From assembly GCF_036421855.1 (NCBI RefSeq), contig NZ_JAZGOK010000004.1: 64,000 nt of DNA. One strand, written 5' to 3'. The notes below the pieces were generated by a model. That model saw nothing but the letters and a program-made list of their open reading frames with translations. It made no database searches and was not told where the DNA came from. Made by a program: the position numbers and the translations under genes. This stretch comes from Georgenia_B sunbinii. Lineage in GTDB: Bacteria > Actinomycetota > Actinomycetes > Actinomycetales > Actinomycetaceae. Positions 17,048 to 26,136 of the stretch are shown here, piece by piece; the stretch's first letter is position 1; each line of letters opens with the position of its first letter.

Positions 17048-17890
17048 TCAGACCGTGGCGTACTTGAGTACCGCGAGCACGATCAGGACGACGAGGACGA
17101 CGACGCTCGCGGCCACCGCCACGATGGTGCGCCGTCCCTTCGGGGCGTAGACGAACGCGGCGGTCAGTAGCCCACCGGTGATGAACCCGCCCAGGTGCGC
17201 CTGCCAGGCGATGCCGGCGATGACGAACCCGAGCACCGCGTTGATGACGAGGAGCACGAGGATCTGCGTCGCGTCGCGCCCCAGGCGCCGCAGCACGAGG
17301 CCGATGGCGGCGAACAGCCCGAAGACTGCACCGGACGCACCGACCACCGCGGTCATCCACGAAGCGGCGGCCGGCGAGGCGAGCAGCAGCACCCCCACCG
17401 AGCCACCCAGCGAGGACAGCAGGAAGAGCGCGGTGTAGCGCCACCGCCCCAGGGCGGGCTCGAGCACGCTGCCGACGATCCACAGCGCGTACATGTTCAC
17501 GGCCAGGTGGAGGAACCCGCCGTGGAGGAATGCCGCCGTGAGGAACCGGTAGGGCTCGGTCTCTCCGAAGGCGGGGACGAACCACAGGGTGCTGCGGACC
17601 CCGGGTGCCACCCGGTCGACGACGTAGACGAGCAGGCACAGCGCGATGAAGGTCATCGTCACCACCGGCTTGCCGTGCCGGACCCGGCCGCCGAAGACGG
17701 TGCGCTGGGTCGGCATCGCGCGCTCGGCCTGACGCACGCAGTCGACGCACTGCACCCCTACCGGGGCGGCTCGCTGGCACTCGGGGCAGGTCGGGCGCCC
17801 GCAGCGCTGACAGCTGACGTAGGAGACTCGGTCGGGGTGGCGAGGGCAGACCGGCGCCGCAGCGCCGGTCTGCCCCGAGGGGTAGCTCAT
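17048..17890 (-). CDS. Rhomboid family intramembrane serine protease
   Basis: 280 residues. The N-terminus has a zinc-ribbon-like cysteine cluster (CPRHP...C..C..P.C..C...C, about 15-50), then six or more transmembrane helices. The rhomboid catalytic serine is in GASGAVFG (about 184) and the histidine in AHLGG (about 231); HGGFLHLAVNMYAL is the conserved L1/HxxxN region. It cleaves membrane proteins within the bilayer; substrates are unknown. ATG 17890 follows the cyclophilin stop by 5 nt, so the two are co-transcribed. Confidence 0.93.
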   Translation of the reverse strand: MSYPSGQTGAAAPVCPRHPDRVSYVSCQRCGRPTCPECQRAAPVGVQCVDCVRQAERAMPTQRTVFGGRVRHGKPVVTMTFIALCLLVYVVDRVAPGVRSTLWFVPAFGETEPYRFLTAAFLHGGFLHLAVNMYALWIVGSVLEPALGRWRYTALFLLSSLGGSVGVLLLASPAAASWMTAVVGASGAVFGLFAAIGLVLRRLGRDATQILVLLVINAVLGFVIAGIAWQAHLGGFITGGLLTAAFVYAPKGRRTIVAVAASVVVLVVLIVLAVLKYATV

Positions 17891-17895
17891 AGGTG

Positions 17896-18417
17896 TCAGT
17901 CGGTGACGGTGACCGAGTTGATGACGAGGTCGGTCACGGGGCGGTCGTTGCGCCCGGTGGGCGTGCCGTTGATCGAGTCGACCACCGCTCGCGAGGCCGC
18001 GTCGGTCACCTTGCCGAAGATGGTGTGCTTGCCCTGCAGCCACGTCGTGGGACCCGTGGTGATGAAGAACTGCGAGCCGTTGGTGCCGTGCCCGGCGATC
18101 TTCCCGGCGTTGGCCATCGCGAGAACGTAGGGCTCGGTGAAGTCCAGCTCGGGGTGGATCTCGTCGTCGAACTGGTACCCGGGGCCACCGATGCCCTGTC
18201 CGAGCGGGTCGCCGCCCTGGATCATGAAGTTCGGGATGACCCGGTGGAAGATGACGCCGTCGTACAGCGGGGCGTTGGTCTCCTCACCGGTGCCGGGGTG
18301 AGTCCAGGTCTTCGCGCCAGTGGCCAGCGAGGTGAAGTTCTCGACGGTCTTGGGGGCGTGGTTGGGGAACAGCTCGACGACGATGTCGCCGACGCTCGTG
18401 TGCAGTGTGGCTTCCAT
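17896..18417 (-). CDS. ppiA: Cyclophilin-type peptidyl-prolyl cis-trans isomerase
   Basis: 173 residues, a complete cytoplasmic cyclophilin without a signal peptide. Conserved active-site segments are FHRVIPNFMIQGGD, GTNGSQFFITT and LQGKHTIFGKV. It catalyses prolyl isomerisation during protein folding. It is the first gene of a two-gene unit with rhomboid; a promoter must lie in the 159-nt gap shared with the divergent gene at 18577. Confidence 0.94.
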   Translation of the reverse strand: MEATLHTSVGDIVVELFPNHAPKTVENFTSLATGAKTWTHPGTGEETNAPLYDGVIFHRVIPNFMIQGGDPLGQGIGGPGYQFDDEIHPELDFTEPYVLAMANAGKIAGHGTNGSQFFITTGPTTWLQGKHTIFGKVTDAASRAVVDSINGTPTGRNDRPVTDLVINSVTVTD

Positions 18418-18576
18418 GCAGCGATACTTTCACGCATCCGCCGCATCGTGCAGCCGCGGCGCGTCTGGCAAGGTAGACGATGGTAGGACGCCACAAAGAA
18501 GACGACGGGGATGGTGCAGGAGTCGGCCCGTGATGGGACCATGATTCCTTAGCATCGCAGCCACGAGGGAGAGCAC

Positions 18577-19278
18577 ATGTCGCGCAAGCAGAAGTTCAGC
18601 GAGATCGACGCCGAGAAGGTCCGCCGACAGGCCGCTGAGCTCGGGCACGTCATCGGTGAGCAGGCCGGCAAGGCCGGTGAGGCCGCGGCCTCGCTCGCCG
18701 AGCAGGGCAAGGTGTGGGCGACCGACGTCGCCGCCCCCAAGCTCGACAAGGCCTGGCGCGACGGCGTCAAGGCCACCGCCCCGAAGATCGAGGCCGCTGC
18801 CGAGAAGGCACGGCCGGCGGTCGACACCGCGCGGGACAAGCTCGTCGAGGACTACATCCCGCGGCTGCAGCAGGCGATGCACGACGCCGCCGCTGCCGCC
18901 GCTGGTGAGGACAACATCAAGGACCGCGCGGGCAAGGCCGGCAAGGCCGCGAAGAAGGCGCTGACCAAGCCGACGAAGTCGCACCGTGGGGCCAAGACCG
19001 TCGGGTGGATCCTCGTCGGGACCGCCGCCGCCGGCACCGGCTACCTGCTGTGGCGCCGCACCCAGCCGGTCGAGGACCCGTGGGCCGAGGAGTACTGGGA
19101 GGACGCGACCAGCGCACCCGAGGTCTCTACCGTCCCGCCGGTGGCGGACGCCGAGCCCGCCGCGGACATCGCGGAGGTCATCGCCGACGCCGACGCCGAG
19201 GCTGCTGAGCAGGCCGCGGAGTCCCCGGTCGACCTCGGTCGTGGCGGCGAGACCGCGACGGACAAGACCAAGAAGTAG
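18577..19278 (+). CDS. Helical membrane-anchored protein, function unknown
   Basis: 233 residues. The N-terminal 135 residues are amphipathic helical repeats rich in A/K/E (QAGKAGEAAASLAEQGK and similar), resembling apolipoprotein or LEA-like helices. A transmembrane segment (about 142-160, VGWILVGTAAAGTGYLLWRR) and an acidic Ala/Glu tail ending in basic residues follow. The gene is conserved next to the origin-proximal ppiA in related actinobacteria as far as I recall. GAGGGAGAGCAC precedes the ATG. No catalytic motif is visible. Confidence 0.82.
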   Translation: MSRKQKFSEIDAEKVRRQAAELGHVIGEQAGKAGEAAASLAEQGKVWATDVAAPKLDKAWRDGVKATAPKIEAAAEKARPAVDTARDKLVEDYIPRLQQAMHDAAAAAAGEDNIKDRAGKAGKAAKKALTKPTKSHRGAKTVGWILVGTAAAGTGYLLWRRTQPVEDPWAEEYWEDATSAPEVSTVPPVADAEPAADIAEVIADADAEAAEQAAESPVDLGRGGETATDKTKK

Positions 19279-19301
19279 GACGTCCGTCGCGCTGAACGAC
19301 A

Positions 19302-19344
19302 GAACGTGCTGGGTCCGCCCCCTCGGGCTGGATCCAGCACGTTC
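19302..19344 (+). terminator. Rho-independent-type terminator
   Basis: 15-bp stem (one G-T pair) GAACGTGCTGGGTCC / GGATCCAGCACGTTC with a 13-nt loop, followed by TTCATT. It lies 24 nt after the stop of the helical membrane protein gene and before the 3' end of the opposing tRNA-Ala, so it can serve both strands. Confidence 0.75.
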
Positions 19345-19362
19345 TTCATTCCCGCTGCGTGA

Positions 19363-19438
19363 TGGTGGAGCCAGCGGGACTCGAACCCGCAACCCCCTGC
19401 TTGCAAAGCAGGTGCGCTACCAATTGCGCCATGGCCCC
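19363..19438 (-). tRNA. tRNA-Ala (anticodon TGC)
   Basis: 76 nt including an encoded CCA. The acceptor GGGGCCA pairs with TGGCTCC, and the anticodon loop TTGCAAG sits in stem CTGCT/AGCAG. The T-arm contains GGTTCGAGTCC. It lies downstream of tRNA-Ile and the DLW-39 gene on the same strand. Confidence 0.96.
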
Positions 19439-19475
19439 TCGGCCGGTCGCCCGGCTGAAGAGATAGTACCGGCCC

Positions 19476-19643
19476 TCAGGAGCCGGCCGGTGCCACCGTG
19501 CCGGTCGCCTCGGGGAAGGTGTTCCCGCCGAAGCTGTCGGTGACCTCGGCCCACAACGCGCGGTCCTCGCGGTCCTGCTTGACCTTGGTCCACACGGCGT
19601 ACCCCGCGACGGCGAGAGCGGTGATCCCGACCAGCTTCTTCAT
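19476..19643 (-). CDS. DLW-39 family small protein
   Basis: 55 residues, MKKLVGITALAVAGYAVWTK..., a short N-terminal transmembrane helix followed by QDREDRALWAEVTDSF, which matches the conserved motif of the actinobacterial DLW-39 family. Function unknown. It lies between tRNA-Ile and tRNA-Ala on the same strand, a position I recall for this family in other actinobacteria. ATG 19643 is preferred over ATG 19646 because GGGAG is then 5 nt upstream. Confidence 0.82.
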   Translation of the reverse strand: MKKLVGITALAVAGYAVWTKVKQDREDRALWAEVTDSFGGNTFPEATGTVAPAGS

Positions 19644-19670
19644 CATCACTCCCGTGGCTCGGACATGCGG

Positions 19671-19747
19671 TGGTGGGCCTAGCTGGACTCGAACCAGCGA
19701 CCTCTTCCTTATCAGGGAAGCGCTCTAACCGTCTGAGCTATAGGCCC
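19671..19747 (-). tRNA. tRNA-Ile (anticodon GAT)
   Basis: 77 nt including an encoded CCA. The acceptor GGGCCTA pairs with TAGGCCC, the anticodon loop is CTGATAA in stem CTTCC/GGAAG, and the T-arm contains GGTTCGAGTCC. Confidence 0.96.
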
Positions 19748-19853
19748 GTTCGCCCCCGGAACTTCGAGGAGGGCGCCGATGCAGACTACCTCAGCGCGCC
19801 GACCGTTCCCAAACCCGGCGAGCGGCTGGCGAGAGTCATCTTCGCCACACCTG

Positions 19854-20654
19854 TCAGTCGTCGGTGAGGGTGAGGTGCACCCCGCCGACCAGGGCGGCGA
19901 CGATGTTGTAGAGGAACGCCGCGAGGGTCGCCAGTGCGGTGAGCAGCAGGATGTCGACGACGGCGATGATCGCCGCCATCGAGATCACCCGGTCGAACTC
20001 GGCGTACTCCATGAGCTGGAGGAAGTCGGGTGACCCGAGCGTGACGAGCAGCTCGCGGATGTCGGCGAACACCTGCATCGAGTCGAGCAGGAACCACATG
20101 GCCGCGGCCGCGATCATGATGCCGATGCCGATCGCGATCGACATGAGGAACGACAGCTTCATCACCGACCACGGGTCGACCCGGGCCAAGGAGAGCCGGA
20201 CCTTGCGCGCACCCGTCGGCCGGCCAGCGGTGGGGGGCTGGTTGGCAGCCCTCGCCTGCGCCGCGGGTCCGGGGTCCTCGCCCAGCCTGGTGGCACCGGT
20301 CGCCGCGCGCGCGGTCGAACTGGTCGCGGTGGCACCGAAGCGTGGCGCGGTGGCCGCCGGCGGGCTGGCCACCGGGCCAGCGGTCGGCGCGGCGGGCCCG
20401 GTCGGTGCGGCACCCGTCGCACCGGTGGCGTCACCCTGCACGGGCGGGTGCTGGGCCGTCCGCGGGGTCGCCATCGTCTCGTCCACCGGTGATGACGGCG
20501 AGTCCGGGGCGCTCAGCGACGGCTCGGCCTTGGCGGCGGCGAACCGCTGGGCGAGGCTGGTGCGGATGGCTGTGCGTTCCGCAGCGCCGGCCTCGTCCGG
20601 ACCACCGGCCGCTGGGCTAGGAGCGCTCGGCCCCTCGGGGGTGCTGCTGCTCAT
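19854..20654 (-). CDS. DUF3566 transmembrane protein
   Basis: 266 residues. A long disordered Ala/Pro/Thr/Ser-rich N-terminus (about 1-145) precedes the DUF3566 domain (about 150-266) with RKVRLSLARVDPWSVMKLSF and two transmembrane helices (about 165-188 and 222-250). It is almost always encoded directly downstream of gyrA in actinobacteria. Its role is not established. It overlaps the gyrA stop (ATGA). Confidence 0.92.
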   Translation of the reverse strand: MSSSTPEGPSAPSPAAGGPDEAGAAERTAIRTSLAQRFAAAKAEPSLSAPDSPSSPVDETMATPRTAQHPPVQGDATGATGAAPTGPAAPTAGPVASPPAATAPRFGATATSSTARAATGATRLGEDPGPAAQARAANQPPTAGRPTGARKVRLSLARVDPWSVMKLSFLMSIAIGIGIMIAAAAMWFLLDSMQVFADIRELLVTLGSPDFLQLMEYAEFDRVISMAAIIAVVDILLLTALATLAAFLYNIVAALVGGVHLTLTDD

Positions 20655-23260
20655 GCTTCTCCTCCGTCGTCACCCGGTGCGGCCTCTTCAGGGGAAGACG
20701 CTACGCCATCGTCCCCGTTGAGGTCGCTCTCCGTGTTCCGGGCCAGCCCGATGATCCGGTCACCGTTGTCAGGCTTGGCGAAGATGACGCCCTGGGTGTT
20801 GCGGCCGGTGAGCTTGACCTCGTCCACCCCCGACCGGACGATCTTGCCGCGCTCCATGATGACCAGCACCTCGTCGCCGGGCGCGGTGAGGAGGGCTCCG
20901 ACGAGGTCGCCGCGAGCCTCGACCAGGTTGGCGACCTTGATCCCCAGACCGCCACGGCCCTGCACGCGGTACTCACTCACGGCGGTGCGCTTGGCAAAGC
21001 CGCCCTCGGTGACGACGAACAGCGCGCTGTCCTCGTTCCAGGGCCGCACGACAGCCATCGCGAGAAGGTCGTCATCCTCCCGGAACTTCATCCCGGTGAC
21101 CCCTGACGTCGCGCGGCTGAGCGGGCGCAGCGCCTCGTCGGACGCGGTGAACCGGATCGACTGGCCCTTGCGGGAGACGAGCAGCAGGTCGTCGTCGTGG
21201 TTGGCGAGTCGCGCGGAGACCAGCTGGTCGACCTCGCCGCCGTCGTCCTCGCGCAGGTTGATCGCGATGATGCCGCCGCTACGGGTGGAGTCGTAGTCGG
21301 TGAGCCGGGTCTTCTTCACCAGCCCGGCCTTGGTGGCGAGCACGAGGTACTCGGAGTCCTCGTAGTTCGGGATGCTCAGCACCTGCGCGATGCTCTCGTC
21401 CGGCTGGAAGGCCAGCAGGTTGGCAACGTGCTGGCCCTTGGCGTCACGCCCGCCCTCGGGCAGCTCGTAACCCTTGGCGCGGTACACCCGCCCGGTGTTG
21501 GTGAAGAACAGCAGCCACTGGTGGGTGGTGGTGACGAAGAAGTGGTCGACGATGTCGTCCTCGCGCAGCTGGGTGCCACGGACCCCCTTGCCGCCACGCC
21601 GCTGCGAGCGGTAGTTGTCGCTCCGGGTGCGCTTGGCGTAGCCGCCACGGGTGATCGTGACGACGACGTCTTCCTCGGGGATGAGGTCCTCGATCGACAT
21701 GTCGCCGTCGAACGGCACGATGGTGGTGCGCCGCTCGTCGCCGAACTTGGTGACGATCGCGTCCAGCTCGGTGGAGATGATCGTGCGCTGCCGGGCCGGC
21801 GAGGCGAGGATGTCCTGGTAGTCGAGGATCTCCGCCTCGATCTTGTCGTGCTCGTCGATGATCTTCTGCCGCTCGAGGGCGGCGAGCCGGCGCAGCTGCA
21901 TCGCGAGGATCGCGTCGGCCTGTACCTCGTCGATGTCGAGCAGGTCCATCAGACCGGTGCGCGCGGTGTCGGCGGAGGCCGACGCCCGGATGAGGGCGAT
22001 GACCTCGTCGAGCGCGTCGAGCGCCTTGAGCTGGCCGCGCAGGATGTGGATGCGCTCCTCGGCCCGCTTGAGGAGGAACGTCGTGCGCCGGACGATGACC
22101 TCGACCTGGTGGTGGACCCAGTGCCGGACGAAGGCGTCCAGGCTCAGCGTGCGGGGCACGCCATCGACGAGGGCCAGCATGTTGGCCGGGAAGTTGTCCT
22201 GCAGCTGGGTGTGCTTGTACAGGTTGTTGAGCACGACCTTGGCGACGGCGTCGCGCTTGAGGATGATGACCAGGCGCTGACCGGCACGCCCGGAGGACTC
22301 GTCGCGGATGTCGGCGATGCCCTGGATCCGGCCGTCGTGGACGTACGAGGCGATCTTCGTCGTGAGGTTGTCCGGGTTGACCTGGTAGGGCAGCTCGGTG
22401 ACCACGAGGCACTGCCGGCCCTGGATCTCCTCGACGTTGACCACGGCGCGCTGGGTGATCGAGCCACGACCGGTGCGGTAGGCGTCCTCGATGCCGCGCC
22501 GGCCGAGGATGGTGGCACCGGTGGGGAAGTCGGGGCCCTTGATGCGCAGCATGAGCTCGCCGAGCAGCTCCTCCGGCTCCGCCTCGGGGTTCTCGAGGTA
22601 CCACTGCACGCCGGCGGCCACCTCGCGCAGGTTGTGCGGCGGGATGCGGGTGGCCATCCCGACGGCGATCCCCTCCGAGCCGTTGACCAGCAGGTTCGGG
22701 TAGCGCGCGGGCAGCACGATGGGCTCTTGATTCTTGCCGTCGTAGTTGTCCTGGAAGTCGACCGTGTCGTGGTCGATGTCCCGGACCATCTCCATGGCCA
22801 GCGGCGCCATCTTGCACTCGGTGTACCGCGGGGCGGCGGCACCGAGGTTGCCGGGAGACCCGAAGTTCCCCTGGCCTGCGATGAGCGGGTAGCGCAGCGA
22901 CCAGGGCTGCACGAGGCGGACCATCGCGTCGTAGATGGAGGTGTCGCCGTGAGGGTGGTACTGGCCCATGACCTCGCCGACGACGCGGGAGCACTTGTTG
23001 AACGACGCGTCGGGGCGGTAGCCGCCGTCGAACATCGCGTACAGCACGCGTCGGTGCACCGGCTTGAGGCCGTCGCGGACGTCGGGCAGCGCACGCCCGA
23101 CGATGACGCTCATCGCGTAGTCGAGGTAGGACCGCTGCATCTCGAGCTTGAGGTCGACCTGCTCGATGCGGTCACGCTGCACCGCAACACCTGCCGTGCC
23201 CGGGTCGGCCGTCCCCTCGTCGCCGGTGGGCTCGGGGGGCGTGGTGGGAGGCTGCGTCAC
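20651..23260 (-). CDS. gyrA: DNA gyrase subunit A
   Basis: 869 residues. The breakage-reunion domain has the catalytic tyrosine in AAPRYTE (about 144) and the quinolone region HPHGDTSIYD (about 100-110); the residue matching E. coli Ser83 is Thr. The C-terminal beta-pinwheel has the GyrA box QRRGGKG (about 552). The acidic tail is DGVASSPEEAAPGDDGGEA. With GyrB it introduces negative supercoils ahead of replication forks. It follows gyrB by 46 nt on the same strand. Confidence 0.98.
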   Translation of the reverse strand: MTQPPTTPPEPTGDEGTADPGTAGVAVQRDRIEQVDLKLEMQRSYLDYAMSVIVGRALPDVRDGLKPVHRRVLYAMFDGGYRPDASFNKCSRVVGEVMGQYHPHGDTSIYDAMVRLVQPWSLRYPLIAGQGNFGSPGNLGAAAPRYTECKMAPLAMEMVRDIDHDTVDFQDNYDGKNQEPIVLPARYPNLLVNGSEGIAVGMATRIPPHNLREVAAGVQWYLENPEAEPEELLGELMLRIKGPDFPTGATILGRRGIEDAYRTGRGSITQRAVVNVEEIQGRQCLVVTELPYQVNPDNLTTKIASYVHDGRIQGIADIRDESSGRAGQRLVIILKRDAVAKVVLNNLYKHTQLQDNFPANMLALVDGVPRTLSLDAFVRHWVHHQVEVIVRRTTFLLKRAEERIHILRGQLKALDALDEVIALIRASASADTARTGLMDLLDIDEVQADAILAMQLRRLAALERQKIIDEHDKIEAEILDYQDILASPARQRTIISTELDAIVTKFGDERRTTIVPFDGDMSIEDLIPEEDVVVTITRGGYAKRTRSDNYRSQRRGGKGVRGTQLREDDIVDHFFVTTTHQWLLFFTNTGRVYRAKGYELPEGGRDAKGQHVANLLAFQPDESIAQVLSIPNYEDSEYLVLATKAGLVKKTRLTDYDSTRSGGIIAINLREDDGGEVDQLVSARLANHDDDLLLVSRKGQSIRFTASDEALRPLSRATSGVTGMKFREDDDLLAMAVVRPWNEDSALFVVTEGGFAKRTAVSEYRVQGRGGLGIKVANLVEARGDLVGALLTAPGDEVLVIMERGKIVRSGVDEVKLTGRNTQGVIFAKPDNGDRIIGLARNTESDLNGDDGVASSPEEAAPGDDGGEA

Positions 23261-23306
23261 TGTTGTCCTTCGTCGTCGGAATTAAGGGGCCGGGTAGCCG
23301 CGCGGC

Positions 23307-25340
23307 CTAGATGTCGAGGAAGCGCACGTCGTGGGCGTTGCGCTGGATGAACTCGCGGCGGGACTCGACGTCCTCGCCCATGAGCACCGAGAAGATCTCG
23401 TCGGCCGCTGCGGCCTCGCCGATGGTGACCTGCTTCAGGGTGCGGGTGTCGGGGTTCATCGTGGTGTCCCACAGCTCCTGGTCGTTCATCTCGCCCAGGC
23501 CCTTGTACCGCTGGATGCCGCTGTCCTTGGGCAGCCGCCAGCCGGCGGCGCGACCGTCGGCCAGGAACGCGTCACGCTCCCGGTCGGTGTACACGTACTG
23601 GTGCGGGGCGTTGGACCACTTGAGCCGATACAGCGGCGGCTGCGCGAGGTACACGTGGCCGTGCTCGATGAGCGGCTTCATGTAGCGGAACAGCAGGGTG
23701 AGCAGCAGGGTCGAGATGTGCTGGCCGTCGACGTCGGCGTCGGCCATGAGCACGATCTTGTAGTACCGCAGCTTGGAGACGTCGAACTCCTCGCCGATCC
23801 CGGTGCCGAACGCGGTGATGAGCGCCTGGATCTCCAGGTTGCCCAACGCCTTGTCCAGCCGGGCCTTCTCGACGTTGAGCACCTTGCCCCGCAGCGGCAG
23901 GATCGCCTGGTGCTCCGGGTCACGGCCCTGGACCGCGGAGCCACCGGCCGAGTCACCCTCGACGATGAAGATCTCCGACTTGGTGGCGTCGCGGCTCGAG
24001 CAGTCCTTGAGCTTTCCCGGCATCGAGGCGGACTCGAGCGCACCCTTGCGGCGGGTGGCCTCGCGCGCCTTGCGCGCCGCCAGCCGGGCCGCGGCGGCCT
24101 GCTGGCCCTTGCGGATGATGTCCTTGGCCTCGTTCGGGTGGGCGTCGAGCCAGTCACCGAGGTGGCTGTAGAGGACCTGCTGCACGTAGGTGCGGGCCTC
24201 GGTGTTGCCGAGCTTGGTCTTGGTCTGGCCCTCGAACTGCGGCTCGCCGAGCTTGATCGACAGCACCGCGGTCAAACCCTCGCGGATGTCGTCACCGGTG
24301 AGGTTCTCGTCCTTCTCCTTGAGGATGCCCTTGTCCTTGGCATACCGGTTGACGACCGACGTCAGCGCGGAACGGAAGCCCTCCTCGTGGGTACCGCCCT
24401 CGGAGGTGTTGATGGTGTTGGCGTAGGTGTGGACGGCCTCGGAGTAGGCGCTCGTCCACTGCAGCGCGACCTCGAGCGAGATCCGCCGCTCGGCGTCCTC
24501 GGACTCGAGGTAGATGATCTCGGGGTTGATGAGCTCGACCCGCTTGGCGGCATTGAGGTGCTTGACGTAGTCGAGCAGGCCGTCGGCGTAGAGGTAGCTG
24601 ACCGCACGCTGGCCGGGGTGCTCCTCCTCGGTGGGGTCGGGCTCCTGGCCGGTGACCTCGTCACCGGTGTCGCCAGCGCGCTCGTCGACGAGCGTGAGGC
24701 GCAGTCCCTTGTTGAGGAAGGCCATCTGCTGGAACCGGGCCCGCAGCGTCTCGAAGTCGAAGGTGGTGGTCTCGAACGTTTCCTCGCTGGGCCAGAACGT
24801 CACGGTGGTCCCGGCGGACGTCGCCTCGCCGGCCTCGACCAGCGGCGCGACCGGCACGCCGTGGCGGTACTGCTGGTGCCAGATCTTGCCGTCGCGGTGG
24901 ATCTCCACCTCGAGCTGGGCGGACAGTGCGTTGACGACAGAGACGCCGACGCCGTGCAGCCCGCCGGAGACCGCGTACCCGCCGCCGCCGAACTTGCCGC
25001 CGGCGTGCAGGACGGTGAGGACGACCTCGACCGCGGGCTTGCCCTCGGACTCGACGATGTCTACCGGGATGCCGCGGCCGTTGTCGACGACCCGGACCCC
25101 GCCGTCGTCGAGGAGAGTGACCTCGATCAGGTCGGCGTGCCCGGCGAGCGCCTCGTCGACGGAGTTGTCGACGACCTCGTAGACGAGGTGGTGCAGGCCC
25201 CGCTCACCGGTCGACCCGATGTACATCCCCGGCCGCTTGCGGACGGCCTCGAGACCCTCGAGAACGGTGATGTTCGTTGCGTCGTAGCCCGGTTCCTCGG
25301 GGCTCGTCCCGGAGTCCGGGGCGAGAGTCTCGTCAGCCAC
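23307..25340 (-). CDS. gyrB: DNA gyrase subunit B
   Basis: 677 residues. The GHKL ATPase domain has NSVDEALAG (about 58) and GLHGVG; the TOPRIM domain has EGDSAGGS (about 459) and DADVDGQHI (about 532). It provides ATP hydrolysis for gyrase. The reading frame extends 27 codons further, but GTG 25340 (VADETL) matches other actinobacterial GyrB N-termini, and GGAG lies upstream, at a rather long 11-nt spacing. An ATG at 25382 is possible. Confidence 0.97.
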   Translation of the reverse strand: MADETLAPDSGTSPEEPGYDATNITVLEGLEAVRKRPGMYIGSTGERGLHHLVYEVVDNSVDEALAGHADLIEVTLLDDGGVRVVDNGRGIPVDIVESEGKPAVEVVLTVLHAGGKFGGGGYAVSGGLHGVGVSVVNALSAQLEVEIHRDGKIWHQQYRHGVPVAPLVEAGEATSAGTTVTFWPSEETFETTTFDFETLRARFQQMAFLNKGLRLTLVDERAGDTGDEVTGQEPDPTEEEHPGQRAVSYLYADGLLDYVKHLNAAKRVELINPEIIYLESEDAERRISLEVALQWTSAYSEAVHTYANTINTSEGGTHEEGFRSALTSVVNRYAKDKGILKEKDENLTGDDIREGLTAVLSIKLGEPQFEGQTKTKLGNTEARTYVQQVLYSHLGDWLDAHPNEAKDIIRKGQQAAAARLAARKAREATRRKGALESASMPGKLKDCSSRDATKSEIFIVEGDSAGGSAVQGRDPEHQAILPLRGKVLNVEKARLDKALGNLEIQALITAFGTGIGEEFDVSKLRYYKIVLMADADVDGQHISTLLLTLLFRYMKPLIEHGHVYLAQPPLYRLKWSNAPHQYVYTDRERDAFLADGRAAGWRLPKDSGIQRYKGLGEMNDQELWDTTMNPDTRTLKQVTIGEAAAADEIFSVLMGEDVESRREFIQRNAHDVRFLDI

Positions 25341-25557
25341 TGTCTGGGGCTCTCCTCGTCGATCGTTGTCGCGCAGCACCATGCCACCACCTGGTGACGG
25401 ACAGCATGCGGCGCTCCGCATTCACCCGCTGGCGGCAGGACGCCGGCAGTGCGCGGGTCGGTCGGTCAATTCTACTGCGTGGCGGCGCCAAACCGCGAAT
25501 ATCCACAGGGCTTTCCACAAGCAGATCGTCCGTTGTGGGGAGTTCTCCCCATGCCGG
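25341..25557. promoter_or_regulatory. gyrB upstream region with DnaA-box-like sequences
   Basis: The 217-nt gap between dciA and gyrB. It contains ATATCCACA (25499-25507, one base off the DnaA box), TTTCCACAA (25512-25520) and a GGGGAG-TT-CTCCCC inverted repeat (25537-25550) close to the dciA stop. The gyrB promoter must lie here; I cannot assign -35/-10 boxes with confidence. Confidence 0.4.
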
Positions 25558-26136
25558 TCAACCGTAGGTGTCCCGTGGACCACGTCCCGGCACTGATCGG
25601 CGGCCCTTCGCCCACGACGGGCCGCCGGGGCCGCGGATGACGATGGTCTCCACCACTCCCTCGCCGACCTCTTCGGCGAGCCGCCGCTCGAGCTGCGGCT
25701 GCAGCAGCCGCAGCTGGGTGGCCCAGGCGGTGGAGTCCGCGCGGAGCACGAGGGTGGCCTCGTCGAAGGTCTCGATCTCGCAGTGGTCGGCGAGGTCGTC
25801 GCCGACGATCTCGCGCCATCTCCCGACGACGCCGCCGATGCTGATCGGTGCGCTCCAACCGTGCTCGGCGGTCATCTTGGACACCAGAGTGCTCAACGGT
25901 TGCGGGTCGCGCCGGGAAGGGCCGGAGCCGCTGCCGACGTTGCCGATCCCGGGGCCCGGCCGGAACCGTGGCCGGCCCGGTGAGGTACGCCGCAGCCCCT
26001 TCGCGGCGGCGGCGCCGCGGGCCCGGGCCAGCGCCTGCCGGGCCGCGCTCAGCTGCTCCTTGTCCTTCGCCTCAGGGGCGGCGGCGTCGGGAGTCGCGCC
26101 TGCGGGAGGTGGGGTCGCTGCGGAGCCGTCAGTCAC
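25558..26136 (-). CDS. dciA: DciA-like protein (DUF721), helicase loading factor
   Basis: 192 residues. A basic Ala/Gly-rich N-terminus (1-85) precedes the DUF721 domain (about 85-180) with WSAPISIGGVVGRWREIVG and TLVLRADSTAWATQLRLL. DUF721 proteins (DciA) interact with DnaB and support replicative helicase loading in bacteria lacking DnaC/DnaI. The start overlaps the recF stop by 8 nt, so it is coupled to recF; this is the conserved actinobacterial position. Confidence 0.9.
   Translation of the reverse strand: MTDGSAATPPPAGATPDAAAPEAKDKEQLSAARQALARARGAAAAKGLRRTSPGRPRFRPGPGIGNVGSGSGPSRRDPQPLSTLVSKMTAEHGWSAPISIGGVVGRWREIVGDDLADHCEIETFDEATLVLRADSTAWATQLRLLQPQLERRLAEEVGEGVVETIVIRGPGGPSWAKGRRSVPGRGPRDTYG

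Noticed and set aside
21197..25397. Long plus-strand frames of 717 and 688 codons opposite gyrA and gyrB
   Set aside because: GyrA and GyrB on the minus strand explain the DNA fully.
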